A stretch of 64,000 bases of DNA from Prunella strophiata (Eukaryota; Chordata; Aves; Passeriformes; Prunellidae): assembly GCA_036583965.1 (NCBI GenBank), contig JAZBQD010000015.1, positions 85,511,309-85,575,308 on the forward strand. Direction: 5' to 3'. This document shows positions 25,924 to 38,980 of this stretch, piece by piece (position 1 is the stretch's first letter; the number at the start of each line of letters is the position of its first letter). Below the pieces are notes generated by a model that saw only the letters and a list, made by a program, of their open reading frames with translations, had not been told where the DNA came from and searched no databases. Position numbers and translations under genes: made by a program.

Positions 25924-26150
25924 TGTCCTGTCTTCAGCTGGGATAAAGTTAATTTCTTCTCAGTGGCTGGTACAGTGCTGCATTTTGGATACAGAATGAG
26001 AATATACTGATGTTTTGGGTTTTGCTAACATGTGTTTATCCTAGGTCTAGGGCTGGTTTTTTTTTTTTTTTTTTTTGCTTGTGTCTCGTGCTGTACCAGT
26101 GAGAAGGTGCATAAAAGAAACTGGGAGGGATAGCATAGCTGGGACACTTA
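25924..26150 (+). mobile_element. Second avian ERVL-like LTR fragment, different subtype
   Basis: It starts with TGTCCTG and CAGCTGGGATAAAGTTAATT, the usual 5' end of a widespread avian LTR. It continues through ATACTGATGTTTTGGGTTTT, a form different from the upstream fragment, and ends with AAACTGGGAGGGATAGCATA wording. An uninterrupted T20 tract (26057-26076) sits inside. Similarity fades near 26150, before any recognisable TATA, poly-A signal or CA end. Same orientation as the upstream fragment and directly abutting it. No coding region is present. Confidence 0.75.
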
Positions 26151-28800
26151 TTCAGAGTCCCTTGGGAAGCAGCCCTTAAAAACCAAGGGGTTGCAGCTAG
26201 AATCACAAAAAACACTTGTATGATCAGCACTTCTGTATTTCTGGATGGAAGGCTGGTTGTGCCATCTTTTTTATAAATATGGTGGAAACTTGATGACAAG
26301 GATAAAAGGTATCCAGGCAATGAAATGTTCTTCAGGAGTTGGTACAGCTGAATATGATAGTTTAGATTCAGCAATTATAGTTTTACAGTGTTACCAAAGA
26401 TGAAGGAAATTTTCCTTTCTTATTTCTTATCTGGCAACTTGTTTATTATTGGGTAAATATTTTTTGGTTTTGATTAATTGATCAAATCCTGGAGATTCTT
26501 TGATTCTGAAATACTTTTAGATCTTCATTAGGACAAATATTAACCTAAATGATCCAGAAGCAGCAGGTAATCTAATTTTATGCACAAACCAACATTTTTT
26601 TTTGCTTTCTATAACCTACTTTAATCTTCCTCTCACTTCTAGTTCCCAGCAGATATATATTAATTCGGTGTCCATCACTGGGGTTTCCTCCATAGATGTT
26701 ACTCTTCTCTGTGGAGTCAGAGTCAAGGTTGTGCTACCACCTTTATGGGTGAATACAAAATTCCTTGTGTCTGATTTGCCTCTGTTTTCAGATTCACCAA
26801 CACTTGCTGATGATTGTATGTATTTAACTTCATTATTAATATACTTTAAATTCATTGTGCTAAGGCTCCTCCTCTCAGCTGACCCCTTGCTGTGTTCATA
26901 AGAAGTATATATGGTTGCCATGAAACAGCAGTTAGCAAAACCCGGTGCTCTGCTGGGAGAGATGTGCACTGTGCAATGCCAATTCAATATGGACATTATT
27001 ATTTTTCACACCAAGTATCTCATGGCTCTTTATGAAAATGGGAGTTCAATCAGCATGCTGAGTCTACAGAGCAACTTAATTTCCATTGGCATTGGTAGAA
27101 GGAGCAACACATTGAAAAAGAGCTTTCAGTTCTGCTTTGAAAGTAACTGAAGTGCTATAGCTTTATAATATTTTATGAATAAAAAGAAGACAATCCCGTG
27201 AGTGCAATGCAAAGGAAGTCAAAACCCAGCAACCAAAGAGTTTTAACAAGGGACTAATTAAACACCTTTGATAATTCTGAATATTCATGAAAGAGAATGT
27301 AAAATAAGTAGATTGAAGAACACAGTCATATGTGCTTTTGTGATTGAGATAAATTTGTTTTAAAATCATAAGTAAAAGTTGAAATTGATGGAAAATGGTT
27401 GTTAGTTTGTTTAGAAGCATCATGATGAGAAAACATCAAGGAAATAAATATGTGTAATCTTTGTTCTGGAAATAGAAAGAAAGATTCTGCTTATACTAAC
27501 AGCTGCAAAACTGTTCTGTAGGAAGCAGGATGAAGCACAAATCAAGAAAGAGAGAAATAAATAGATGAACATTATGCAAAATAAATGGGATTTCATTCTG
27601 AAAAAGCTAGTTCTGAGAACAGTAGAAATAATGACACCCATGTCCAATGGTAATTAACAAAGGTAACCATAACAAAGAAATGGAGAATGGAAAAATTAAT
27701 TTTTTTAAGGTCTGCTAGAATTCCCACAAGAACTATAGGATCCTTGTCAGGATGAAGCTATATTCCTTAAACATACAATCTGAGTCTATTGTGAGTCTGG
27801 TTATGATAACAGGGCTGGCAGCATATTGGAGGCCATCACTGCTTGCACTGAATTTTTTCTTTACAAAAGAGTGGACTTTCAGTTAAATTAACGTTGATTA
27901 TGTATTAAAACATAAATGTTTATCAATGGAGGACTCAAAGCCAGTAGGAACTGCCAGTGTTGCACTTGATTCCATATGGTCAGTGGAACAAGTGCCATTA
28001 TTTTGGCAACATCACAAGTATTAATCAAGTGCTCAGTTCACTGTTGTCTTTCCATGTACAACTGATTGTTCTAGTGTAGAGTGCAAGGAATTGGGATTTA
28101 GATTCTTACAAAATAACAGTGTTGCTATTTTCACAATCAACATTACTGTAATAACTACATGTGAAGGAAGCCATCATAAAGTGAGCTGGAAATTTCTAAT
28201 ACCCAGCTGGTCTAAAATAGTGCATTAACTACAGTGGTGATGTTATTCCATTTACAATTGCAGAGAACCTGTACAATGATCTTTGGTTTAAAAATGTAGA
28301 TTCTTCTCAGAGTATTTTACAGAGTTTTCTATTCTATTTTACTCTATCCTCAGTAATTGTTTCTGTAATATGTAGTAAACCTTGTTATTTCTTTGGGAGT
28401 CTCTGCTTTCAGTTGTATTATGAAAAATTAATAATTGCTTCACTGAACTGCCGTTATACTGTCATGACAATAACACAACTGCCATTGATTACTGACATTT
28501 TGTACATAGTCTTACTCTCACTCCTCTGTACAATCCAGGTTTCTGTTGATTTAAACTAAGCCAATTGCAGTACTGACATGGTCTTCAAAGACAGCTCCAT
28601 CAGTCTCCAACTATAACAACAATAACATCTTTAAATTAGACTGAAGTTTTGCTTTCAAAATGGCTTTTACAGTGGAAGCATCTCTCTGTACTTCAATGCT
28701 TGTATGTTTATGACAATCTGTCTGTAATTGTGAGAGAAATAATTTAGGTTTAAAAGCTATTAGTCCCAGATGTACAATTGAATTCTAGTCTTCATTACAG
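26151..28800. other. Unique AT-rich sequence, no gene seen
   Basis: The part just after 26150 may contain further decayed LTR sequence but I cannot support it. A 126-codon minus-strand frame (26616-26996) and a 99-codon plus-strand frame overlap over 26616-26901; neither shows a family. The rest is AT-rich and featureless up to the acceptor at 28800. Confidence 0.5.
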
Positions 28801-28866
28801 AAAACACAGCAGACTAAAGAAAAGCAGACAAGGTCGGAGCGGTCCAAGGAGCAGCGAGAGGAAAAG
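28801..28866 (+). CDS. Candidate 22-codon charged internal exon, gene unknown
   Basis: An acceptor (TCTAGTCTTCATTACAG, ending at 28800) leads into 66 purine-rich bases ending AAG before GTGATT. In phase 0 the peptide is lysine-, glutamate-, glutamine- and arginine-rich, including K-E-K-Q-T-R-S-E-R-S-K-E-Q-R-E-E-K. The frame runs on into the following sequence for about 25 more codons before a stop. Two CpGs (GTCGGAGCGG) and a third nearby are retained in an otherwise CpG-poor region, and composition differs sharply from the flanks. A second frame is also open, and the donor is only fair. It resembles an alternative microexon-like cassette of a large neuronal or cytoskeletal gene, but I cannot identify one. 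It may instead be non-coding conserved DNA. Confidence 0.25.
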
Positions 28867-29160
28867 GTGATTATCCTGGGAAAAGCCCACAGGTACATTG
28901 CCTTGTTGAGCCATCTGATTGGGGAAAAGCTACATGTTTAAGGAATGCTGCTGTCCTTTTAGAGGTATTGTGTAGAGGCAAATGCCAGGGAGATTTATGT
29001 GCTTCATTCCCTGACCTGTGATAATGCATCATTAGAGCCCTCCGTGTTTTCCACCTTTGTGAACAAAGACTCATAACGGGGATGATTATGAAAAAAAAGA
29101 GGAGAAGCTGCAGCAGCGGCAGCAGGGGAAGCGTGGTTCAGGCACACAGAACTTCACTCA
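28867..29160. promoter_or_regulatory. Candidate conserved non-coding element
   Basis: Directly after the exon candidate comes repeat-free sequence with motif-dense wording: GTGATAATGCATCATTAGAG (a near-palindromic ATAATGCATCATTA core of homeodomain/POU type), CATAACGGGGATGATTATG and a GAAGCTGCAGCAGCGGCAGC segment. The core is bounded by ordinary AT-rich DNA. If the upstream exon is real, this could be the intronic flank that controls its splicing; otherwise it could be an enhancer. Conservation is inferred from texture only. Confidence 0.3.
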
Positions 29161-32100
29161 GAAGTTGAACAGAGATATCTTTTTTTCTGTATTGCACCTT
29201 CATTACACTTCATTCTAAGGACTACATCTCTCCCTGCTTATCTGTCCAAAGCTCAGACTCCTTGACAGAATTGGAACATAGCACAAAGCCAAAACACACA
29301 TCCCCCTACTCCCCCAGTTGTTCTCCTTATTTAACCCTTCACCTTCTCAGTGGACATTAAAATAAATTTAGAGGCATAAGAAACTTATAAGGAGAGCTGA
29401 GGTCACTTGTGATCCCCAGTGAGAACTCTATTGGGTCCTCTGAAGTGCAGTGATAACAGTGAAAACTGTTTCATCGCCCTGCATACCTTTGCTTTTATCC
29501 TGACCCCAGGCAATCTTTTTATTTCTCATGCTGAAATACAGGGCTGCTGCTCTAGCTGACTGACTGGGGAATAAGTTTATATGTATTTAACCAAACCAGA
29601 CTAGCATCTCCTCTTCTCTGGCCATGGATGAATATGGATTCAAGCAGTTGTAATGCTTTTCTGAGAACATTACCAAGACATTTTAATCACGGCTTACTGC
29701 ACTGGTAGATTAGTACCCAAATGCAATGACCTTTTTTTGCTGTGGACATGAAGATGCCAGAAAACCTAACTGTATTTTTCTTTGTCTTGAGCTGATAAAT
29801 TAGGATTAAATAAACAAGAGAGACAAGTGTGATGTACTTTGAAAATCTGAGTGCACCTGTTTTGTAGTGGAAAATTGGATATTCTTTTCTTCCCTCCTCA
29901 CATAAAAATGCTGCTGCTTGCGTTTGTCTCTTAGGGGATGACACTATAACCAGAATTTATGCGTGGATTCCTACATATTTTGAAATTGGAGGTTATTAAG
30001 AAACAAAACAACAACAAAAAAAAATTGGTGTGCATTAGGAGGTATTAGAATACATTGGTCTGACTGAATACATTGGTCTGTTCCTCTGCTGCAGTGAGGT
30101 CTGATTCCACAAATGTGCACAAAAATGAGTTTTCTAGGGGGACAGAAGCATGGAGGAAAGAGCTACCTGAAAGCCTGGTAACCATATTTAAGAGCAACCA
30201 TTATCCTGAGGTGCTATGACCAAATGATGTGTTCTCATGCCTTGTGGTTTTGGTACTTCCATTAAGGAAATGTAAACATCAAACCACCTGGGATCAATAA
30301 ATGCTTTGTATTAGTCTGTGTGGATGCACAGAAAGGAAGGAGGGTCTGATCCTGTAATAGAATATCAACTTCTCAAGCCAAGAATATCCAGCCCAGTTCT
30401 TTTCTCAGTCTCACTTTCTTGTGGAATCAGAATGAGATGTTTTATACCTTACATATGTTGGAGTTTATGGGTGCATATATCAACAGATATAAAAGTAATC
30501 ATGCCTCTAGGCATCTCTGCCTTCTTCCATGTCTTGGAAATGATCAGAGCAGCATCTTCCATCTTTGTGGAAAGGTGCAAGTGCATCAGTTATCCTTCTC
30601 CTCAGGGAAAAGGTGCTGAGTTGGGTATGTTTTGTCACATTCTACATGTTTGTAGCTGGTTTCCATCTGCAGTACTGCATTAAAAATTGAGAACCTCTGT
30701 CATCATTATTTGGCATGTTGACATTCAGGTGAGAGCTGCAACGCATTGCTCACTTTCCATGTTGAAGGGAGTCTATTTCCTCATGTGCAAGTAACCAGCT
30801 GGTGTCAGAGGCAGTGGCATATTCTGCACACACTCACAGTCAGAATTCAAATAGGGATCACTGTGATCCAAAAAGAAATAACTTTGCATGGTAAGAAAAG
30901 GAGGAAGCGTCTATCTCTTTGAGCTCTTCTGAGTGTTCGTTAAGATAATTTCATCTGTTGATTACTCTTTGAGTGCTTGTGATGGCATGGAAAAGAAATA
31001 TTTCAAAGCAAACAAGAAAAACAACCAAGAAACATAAAAAGGTGAGGCAGAACAGATGTTGTTAAGCATGGTTGTATAATATTGGCATAAAAAAGAAAGT
31101 GTTTTATTTCTTTTGTGTCCTGAAAAGCATGTAATAAAATTAATTTTATTACTACCTGGTGTGTTCATCAGGTGGTTGGCTAAAAAAGTAAATATATTTT
31201 TATAATGGTTATAAACTGTTTTATGATATCTTAATCATGTATTGTCAAAATTGAGATGATACAGAAGGTTTTGATGTACAAGACCAGGACAACGCAAGGA
31301 AGATTGCAGTTTGTGTAGTTTTGTTACATTAATATACTCTATGAAAACAGCTTTTCAGGTAGAAAGATGTAGCTGAGTGCAAAAGTATGTATTTTAAATG
31401 ATTCATTTTATGAAATGGCAACTGTAATTCCAGCACTTCATTATTGCTGTCTTGACTCATCTAAGTGGTTAAGCATCAGGCTAAGTTTAAGTCCCACTGA
31501 GGTAACTTTCTGCATAAAGTTAGTCATAGTTAAGTCTGTGGCTCAGTTGAGCTCTGCTCCAGTGAATTCCCCAATACTCCTGGCACGTGGGTATCTGCTG
31601 AAGCTCTGCCTATGCAGCCAGATGCTCCTGTGGAGAGGGTGCCACAAGTCAGTGAGGTTTTAGAGAGCTGGCCAGACAGAGCTCTAATAATATTACATGC
31701 TATGGCACTAAATATACCAGGGCTTTCCTTGCTTTTTGTATTCCACTGATAGATCTGCTGTGCAGGTAGGAATGAGGAAAAATATCTTAGATGGGATGCT
31801 AACTAAGCATGCTGAATTATTAAGAAAGCAAAAGCATTTCAATTACCTGAAGCACCCAATGTCCAGTGTTGGCAGTCAAGGCTCAAGATCATTCAAACCT
31901 TAGATGAAACTTCCTAACATGTCAAGTGATTTGGAGTCTGTTCCCATTTCTGTTGAGGACTTCACGATTTCAAAACCTTTGCTTGATGGTTATTTTTCTT
32001 CCTTCCCAAAGTATCTGCCTTCAGACAATAAGCCATTTCAGCAGAGGATGGCTAAGAAAGATGAAATATTGCATTCATTAGAAGTTAAATAAGTAGTAAT

Positions 32101-33839
32101 CTCTGGTGTCCTTGACCTTCACAATTAGTAAGTATGATAATAATAAATGATAATTATTAATAAAGAGGGATTATCAATAAATAATATAAAAATGCTTTCT
32201 TAAACTACATTTCAGCTGTATACCTAGCCCCCAGAGGTGCAACATTCTTTCTTATTTTATAAATGGAAGTGAAAATAGTGAAAGCCAAAGCAAGATTACA
32301 GCTTTGCAACAGCATTTACTTATATGTTTCTAGACAGAACTACATTGCACGATGAAACCAAGAAAAGACACTTATGACCAAATCACTTATGTAGGATATC
32401 ATAGGAAAAAAAAAAAGTAAGAGATTTGTGAAAACAGAAGCCTGTCCTGAGTTTTGCACTCAGTCGGTGCATCCTGTTGTAGCATTTTCTTATTTATCTG
32501 TAAATATTGATGAGGTGCAAACAGCCAGAGGTGTGTGGCTCACCTGCTATTGTTCCTAGCAAAGAACTTGGATGACTGAAACTTCTATGACAGATCTTTG
32601 TTTCATAAACATTGTCTGTACTTTCACTGCAGTCCTTGGTTTTGATCAGTTTCTTTAAATATGCATTTTTTGGCTACACAAATATTTTTTTTTCTCTCAT
32701 TTAAACTGCTATTATTACTGCATTACCTCTGTATGCAGCACAGGAAGAAGATGGTGGGAACAAAATAACACAGGAAAAAGTTCAAGCACCACAGTGTGCT
32801 AGTGATACAAGTGATAGGTGGGAAGGAGAAATGAAGCTTTTCATCTGACAGCTTCAGGGGTATGCAACTGTTTTAGGAAGAAGGTTCATGAAATACATGG
32901 GAAAAGTAAGTAGAACATTACCTGGAGAAGAAAATTTGAATATCACTACGTCAAAAGAAGTGAATATATTATTTCTCAGGAGAGATGGAGTAAATGGAGA
33001 CAAGGCAGATTAATGAGAACAGTGACCATTGTGCCAGAAGAACAAAAGAGATATAGATGCAGAGGGCTTGCATCCCACACTGACAATCAGTTGCTGTGTT
33101 TTTAGTGTCAAACAGAAAATATTGCTACCATACTACAGGTGTGGATGCTCAGGGTATCCTCTACTGGTGAAACTTCATGTAATGCAGCTTTAACATGTAC
33201 ACAAATCTCAAACCACTCAGGACCCTGTAAACCCAACAGGAACCAGTAAACCCTTTTACTAACAATGGGAGTTGTAGGATACAGGGTCAGGAGTAAATTA
33301 CACTCACCCCTTAGAAGCACAGTTGCTGACCCTGTAAGTATTGCATGCATGAGTAAATGTTGGTGCTCTTTCAAACCCTGATGCTGATGTGTCCACATTT
33401 CAGAGTTTTTTAATGTGGAACAACTTGGAAAAACATGGAAGGATCTTTACCTAGTTACTTCATTAAATAATAATTGAGTGTAGCTGGTGTCCCAAAAATT
33501 TATAATTCAGTTGCAATATATCCTCCCATAAGTCATAACTTCTCGTGCACAGAGGTCAAATGAGTTTTCTAACATCATATACTAGGAAGACAGTGGATCC
33601 AGGAATCTGCATTCACTGCTCCAATGGAAATAAAACTGTCCTTGTGTGGTGGTGGAAAGCCTTGCAAAAGCTGGATAGTTGTTTAAACTCCTTTAAGTGG
33701 TGTGAAATCCACTTCACTGTTCATGCAGCTCTAGAATTAAAAAATCATATCCATGTAGTCAGACTTTAGAACATAGTGCTCCAGGAGCTCCTCCTGTAAA
33801 TCTTGACATTAAACCAGTCTCAACATTGTCTCACCACTT
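29161..33839. other. Unique AT-rich sequence, no gene seen
   Basis: The longest frame is 121 codons (plus, 30318-30683), without a recognisable domain and with another plus-strand frame inside it. A/T-rich low-complexity sequence lies at 32120-32190. A motif-rich stretch with one or two CpGs near 32460-32620 is faintly like a conserved element but too weak to list. No transposon is recognised. Confidence 0.5.
30048..30080. repeat. 18-bp tandem duplication
   Basis: The unit GAATACATTGGTCTGACT at 30048-30065 is followed at once by a second copy of its first 15 bases at 30066-30080, with no mismatch. It looks like a recent local slippage or repair duplication. Confidence 0.95.
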
Positions 33840-34090
33840 GAATCATTTATTTAAGCGGTGATAATAAAAGGTGTCAGCATTCAGTTGGAAGCTCTTGAAG
33901 ATTTCTGTGCGCATTGACCTTTAAGTGTTTGCATCTTGACAGGTGAGCTGTTCCTAACGTCTCCTATGAGATATGGCTGGGGCAAGGGGTCAGGCACGCT
34001 AATGATAAAATTACCATTTACCTTTTACCTCACCAGCCTCAGTGCCTGACATTATAAATGTAGGTAACCTTTCACCTGAAGGCCCTCTTT
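33840..34090. promoter_or_regulatory. Candidate conserved non-coding element
   Basis: This is a repeat-free stretch with scattered CpGs (AAGCGGTG, GTGCGCATTG, TAACGTCTCC, GGCACGCTAATG). Its motifs include CTAATGATAAAATTACC (two inverted homeodomain-like cores) and CATTTATTTAAGC. There is no sustained frame. It resembles enhancer-type conserved DNA, judged by texture only. Confidence 0.28.
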
Positions 34091-37000
34091 CTTCTGCAGT
34101 GCTAGGGATTATGAAGAAATGAATGTGCTCACAGCTGCAGAAGAGGCATAAGTAATGAAAAAAAGGTGCTTTTGGTGATTTTTTCCCTTTAATTTTGTCC
34201 CTTTTTTTTAAAACCAAAATCATGTTTTTGGAAAAAGTATGGAGAGTTTTACCCTGTTTTATTTTAAGAGATGGTTATCTGGCTATTTCTATTCTAGCAT
34301 TCCTAATCAAGTCAAGATTATTCTGTTCTTTCTTATTAAGATGAAAACACTATTTATTAATTGATTAATGCAAATGATATCACAGCAGTCAATAAGGTTT
34401 CTTTCAGGGATAAATGACCACATTAGTGACACTATGCAATGATCTTCATTGTTTGCCATAGCCCAAGAGAGTCAACTCATTCACCTTTATATCCTGATCC
34501 TTTTCCTGAGCTTCGCCAATTTTCTGACTTGAGTTAAAATTCCTCTCCCAAAGGCAGCACCATTCAATCAGTGGTAATGGGTACATGATAAGAGCTTTGG
34601 AGGTGTCAGTGTCACTCTGAAGACTGCCCAAGGACTACAGATCTCCCACCCACCCATGATGTGCCTGATTGCTCACAAGTAAACACTTAGACAATAGGAT
34701 GTACTGTGAAGATTAACAAGAGTGATGTGTATTTACTTCTCCACATATAAAATATTTCTGATTTGTAAAATTAACGTGTGTTGTGAATAGGACAATTATC
34801 ATGCCTAGGAGAAATATTAAAGATGGTGCTAGGTGCAGAGCCTGCATTTGTTTTGGCTGATTCATGGGCAGGTGATTCATATCCTGATTTGAAATACATA
34901 TTCTTCTTGCCAGAGCTAAAGCATATGAGGTTGGAAAACATATGAAGAGACAGACACAGAAAATAAGATTCAGTTCATTTCACTGATCAAGAGCCAAATG
35001 ATCACAAGCTTTAGTAGAATTACCTCCCAGAAGAACAGCCCCTTTCTGATAAATGCAGCCATGTAACCGCTAGGGCATAAATTGTGCAAATTGAAGACTA
35101 TAGCTCAAATACAAATCTTTATATTAAGTTTAGTGAAATTTGGTATTGTGTGAACATTATTCATGTCTATGAATCTTCAGGCACAAATCTTGTTGCATTT
35201 TATTTGTGTTATAAGGATATACATTTTGCAAAAGTTTCATTCAGTGAATATCAGCCTTGATGAAATTGTGCTCTGGGAAGTCTATAAAAATTGTTGCATC
35301 TCCCTCACATTGGAAAAACCTGAGCAGACCTATTTCTAGTTTTATCTATTCTTGTATACATACAGAGTTCAAGCATCTTATAAATGAGAGGTACAACTTC
35401 ATTTCTGTTTGAAGCTGGCAGAATAAGTAAAAGGATTGGTTAGCACATATTGAAAGGACAGTCAGGTTACAGGCTGAAAAAGAAAAAAGCCACAGAAAAA
35501 ATATTGTCCCTTCTAGAAAGGTGCACAGCTCTCCTCTTACATTAACCTGCACTGCTTCGGCCATGAGGGAGTTTGTGAAGTGGTGAAGCAAGACAGAAAG
35601 CACAGGAAAAGCCTTCCTCTGGGAAGCTTGTACTCAAATAAAATGTGTTGAAAGGACATAGACAGGGATGTTATTCAGGCTGGATAGCCTGACAGAGTTA
35701 TTTCCAGGCTTATCAGATCATGTTCCACTTGTCTGAATACTCTTGTTTTACTTCTGTGCATCAACACAAACTCAGCCCCCAGCACCAAAACCAGATTAAT
35801 TTCCACAGCACAAAGGGCTTAACTGTGCTTTTCAGCAGGTTTTCCTTCTCCTACCCCTCTGCCCATCTTTCTCCTGGAATGGATTGCTGCTCCTACATTC
35901 AAATTCTGCATTTATGGTGGAGTAACTATTTCCGAGTTACGGCTTAGACCACGGAGTGCACGCAGTTCCATACAGAGATGTAGGAACTTTCATAACAGCG
36001 TGAAAGGTTGCAGAGACTCCAATAATAAAAGTAATAGAAGTTGCTGGCAACATTAATAAGTGGGTTTTATGGGTTATTACATAGTCCCATCCACTGATCC
36101 ATTTCTCTGGGACTGGGACTAGTATTCCATGCTTCTGCAAAGTTCCAAGCACGTGGTATTAAGTCTGTTGAGGAGTAAAAAAAAGTCCTGTCAGTAAAGT
36201 ATTTCTTTCCCCTTCTCTACACTGCAGCACTTTGAAGGATCAGTACAGGCCAGGCTCATGCAGTTGGGCAGTCAGTTGCTGATTCTGAGTTAGGAAACAG
36301 GAATACTGTGACCGTTTGAAGGGCAGATTCCTGCATTGACAGAGAACACACATTTAGTTTAGCCCTCACAAAACCTGCAGTGTTTCTCAGCATGGACTAA
36401 CACGATCTTTGCAATATCATGCCAGTAAAATCCCTCAAATACTGGATTATGCTCTGTCTCATCCTCTTTGTGTTCATTGAATATATATGATGCTAGCTGG
36501 CTTGAAGGAATCTTTCTTTTGATTTCCCAGGGGATATCCACTGAAGGTTTGATCCTGCAATATGCTGAATAGGCTGAGCATTTAAGGAAGCCAGAGGAAT
36601 TTGAAAATGTAAAGCTGTCTGCTGGCTGAAGACATGAAGAGAAGTGTTGCATTAGTTTTGCTGTGCTCGATGTCATGCTAAACATTTCAAGGCAAGAAGA
36701 GTATTTAAAAAAAAAAAACAAACAAAAAAATCTAATAAGAAAAATACTACCTGGAGACCTGGAGGGAGAAGAAAATTGTGCCAGATACATCACATTCCTG
36801 AATCTGCAAGGAGGATCTGGTTTCATGGCAAGGTCAGATCAGAAGACCTACGTTACCACTACCTGCACCACTAACACCTGTTAAGTCCAACAGGAAATAT
36901 ATTTTGCAGATTGGCTAGAAAACTAAGATAAAAGGACACATTTAAAATACAGATGCTTCCATCTGACCATATGTGTATTGATTCTTGAATCTTTCAAAGC

Positions 37001-38905
37001 CACATTTATCATGTGACAAAAAGGCAAAAATGTGACATACCAGTTTAGGAATGAAAGAAAAGGGAAGTGACTTTTTCACAGAAAGGTCTGTGTCCAAATA
37101 TTTCTGAAAATGAATCAATAGTCAAATAAATCTAGTGAAGAATTGAGCACTCCTTCAGGGACTACAGGATGTAATAAATTTTTTTTTTATGGTTTTATAG
37201 AAAATATAGTTTGCTAATATGAAGAATAAGTGGATATGTCTTTTCTTATTTCAAAGAGGAATTCTGTTTTTCCAGTAAAATAAAAGTGGTTGCAGTGCTG
37301 ATAGGAAAACTTATCATAATTTAGCAACTTTGAAATACATTCAGTTTGAAAAGCAAAGAAAGTTAAAGAAGTTTTTCCCCAATATTCAAAGCTTTTTCTA
37401 TTCTGGGTAAAGATTACAATTGGTTTGAGAGAAAGACTTTAGTGGGTTCTGGATCTAGTCCTTCCACTTAAAGCTACTGCATAACCTTTTGCTGTGCTTA
37501 ATGCACCACCAATCACATGGAAATTGTTTGAAAATTAATACATGGATTTTTGTTTTTATAAATGTAGCAAAAAGGATTTGTTCAAATGAAAAATGCGTAT
37601 TTCATGTGTTCTAGATTCCTCATAACGGACAAAGTTTAACCAGGGGATGAGTTAGATTTCTTACTTATGGTGTGGTATGTGGTACAAATATTTCCCCAAT
37701 GCAAAATAACTGTCTGTATATTTGTCTGTGTACACAAACACACAGATACATAAATAGGTATGCAGGTATAATGTACATACACGTGAACATGTGGGAGTGC
37801 ACATCCTTAGCAGCAACACAAAGAACCAATGCATATTGCAATTAAATGCAGTATGTAATTTCCCAGTTAAGATCAAGACCTGGGAAAGAAACTGTGTGCA
37901 GGGCTGGAAACCCTCTGGGGAAAAAAACAGAGGAGATGATACTTAAAAGGTTCATTCACTGCCTCTTTCTGCTCTGAAAATGCTGAATGGTAAATTCAGG
38001 TGCAGCATCTCCAAAAGTCTGCACTGAGAGCACTCCTGCCTGCCAAGGAGGAATGTGATGGGAAGAGACTTTTGGCTTTCATGCAGATCCTGCTCCTTCA
38101 ACCAGCCTTTCTGCAACTGCTTGGGAAGAAAGATGTGGAGATCCTGTGACTGTGATATCTGGGGGCAGAATCCTTTTACTAGCCAAATGAAAATCCTTTT
38201 CTTCTGATGAAAAAACCTGTAGAACAGCTGAAATCCCACAGGTTTTTAGTCTTCATAGTTATCTTCTCATGCATTTCCATTCTTATGCAGTGGGGGCCAG
38301 AGCTATCTGTGAGGACATAGTGCTGCTACCTCTTATTAGATATTTCCATTTCTTCCAGCCTGGAAGCTTTCCCATACCTTATTAGATTCATTAATGTGTG
38401 TTTATAATATTGCAGTTGTACTTTGATGATTTTAGGATGTCTGAGACTGGAAGGGAATGGGATGACATTTCTAGTATAATTTGTTCTGCATAAAACCTGT
38501 TCCCATTAATACTAAAGTTCATTCTCTATTTGTGAAGCTACTGGACCAAATCAGCACATGCCAACAGGCACACTCTGCTGACAGCTCAAGAAGCTTTGCC
38601 AGTTGACACTAGCTAAGAATTTGGCTCCACATTTTGAGGGAGGGAGAGACAAAGTTTAAATAAGTGTTAGTGTAAGTGTCAGATTGTATTTCCATTTCCA
38701 TCAGATCAAGTCCAGAGTAGATTCATTTAAAGCAAGGGAATTTTTTTCTATTTTCTTTGGAGTAATGGAAGAGAGTTTGTCCTTGAGAATTTATGTCTTC
38801 AAAAATCCCAGTGAGGCAGAAAAAAACACTTTTTAGGCAGTCTCTGAGATGCTGATGAAACTCAGAGCAACCCACTGATATGTAAAGTACCTCATTTAAT
38901 GAATT
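34091..38905. other. Unique AT-rich sequence, no gene seen
   Basis: It contains the longest open frame of the window, 155 codons on the minus strand at 36359-36826, which shows no domain I recognise and a phenylalanine run caused by a poly-A stretch. CA/TA-rich degenerate repeat occurs at about 37720-37790. A small palindrome, GTAACTATTTCCGAGTTAC, lies near 35924-35942. Nothing else is notable. Confidence 0.5.
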
Positions 38906-38949
38906 TACACACACATACGTGTATGTGTATATGTGTATGTATACACACA
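38906..38949. repeat. Strictly alternating pyrimidine-purine tract, 44 bases
   Basis: Every base alternates pyrimidine and purine from 38906 to 38949, mixing CA, TA, TG and one CG step. The tract opens with TACACACACATACGTG and closes with GTGTATGTATACACACA, so the flanks can also fold back on the middle. Such tracts can adopt Z-DNA or cruciform forms under supercoiling. Confidence 0.9.
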
Positions 38950-38980
38950 AACACACAATTTAACTAGGGGAAAAAAAAAA

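Noticed and set aside
36359..36826. Longest open frame, 155 codons on the minus strand
   Set aside because: The length is within chance expectation for six frames of 64 kb, the phenylalanine run comes from a poly-A stretch, and no domain or codon pattern is recognisable.
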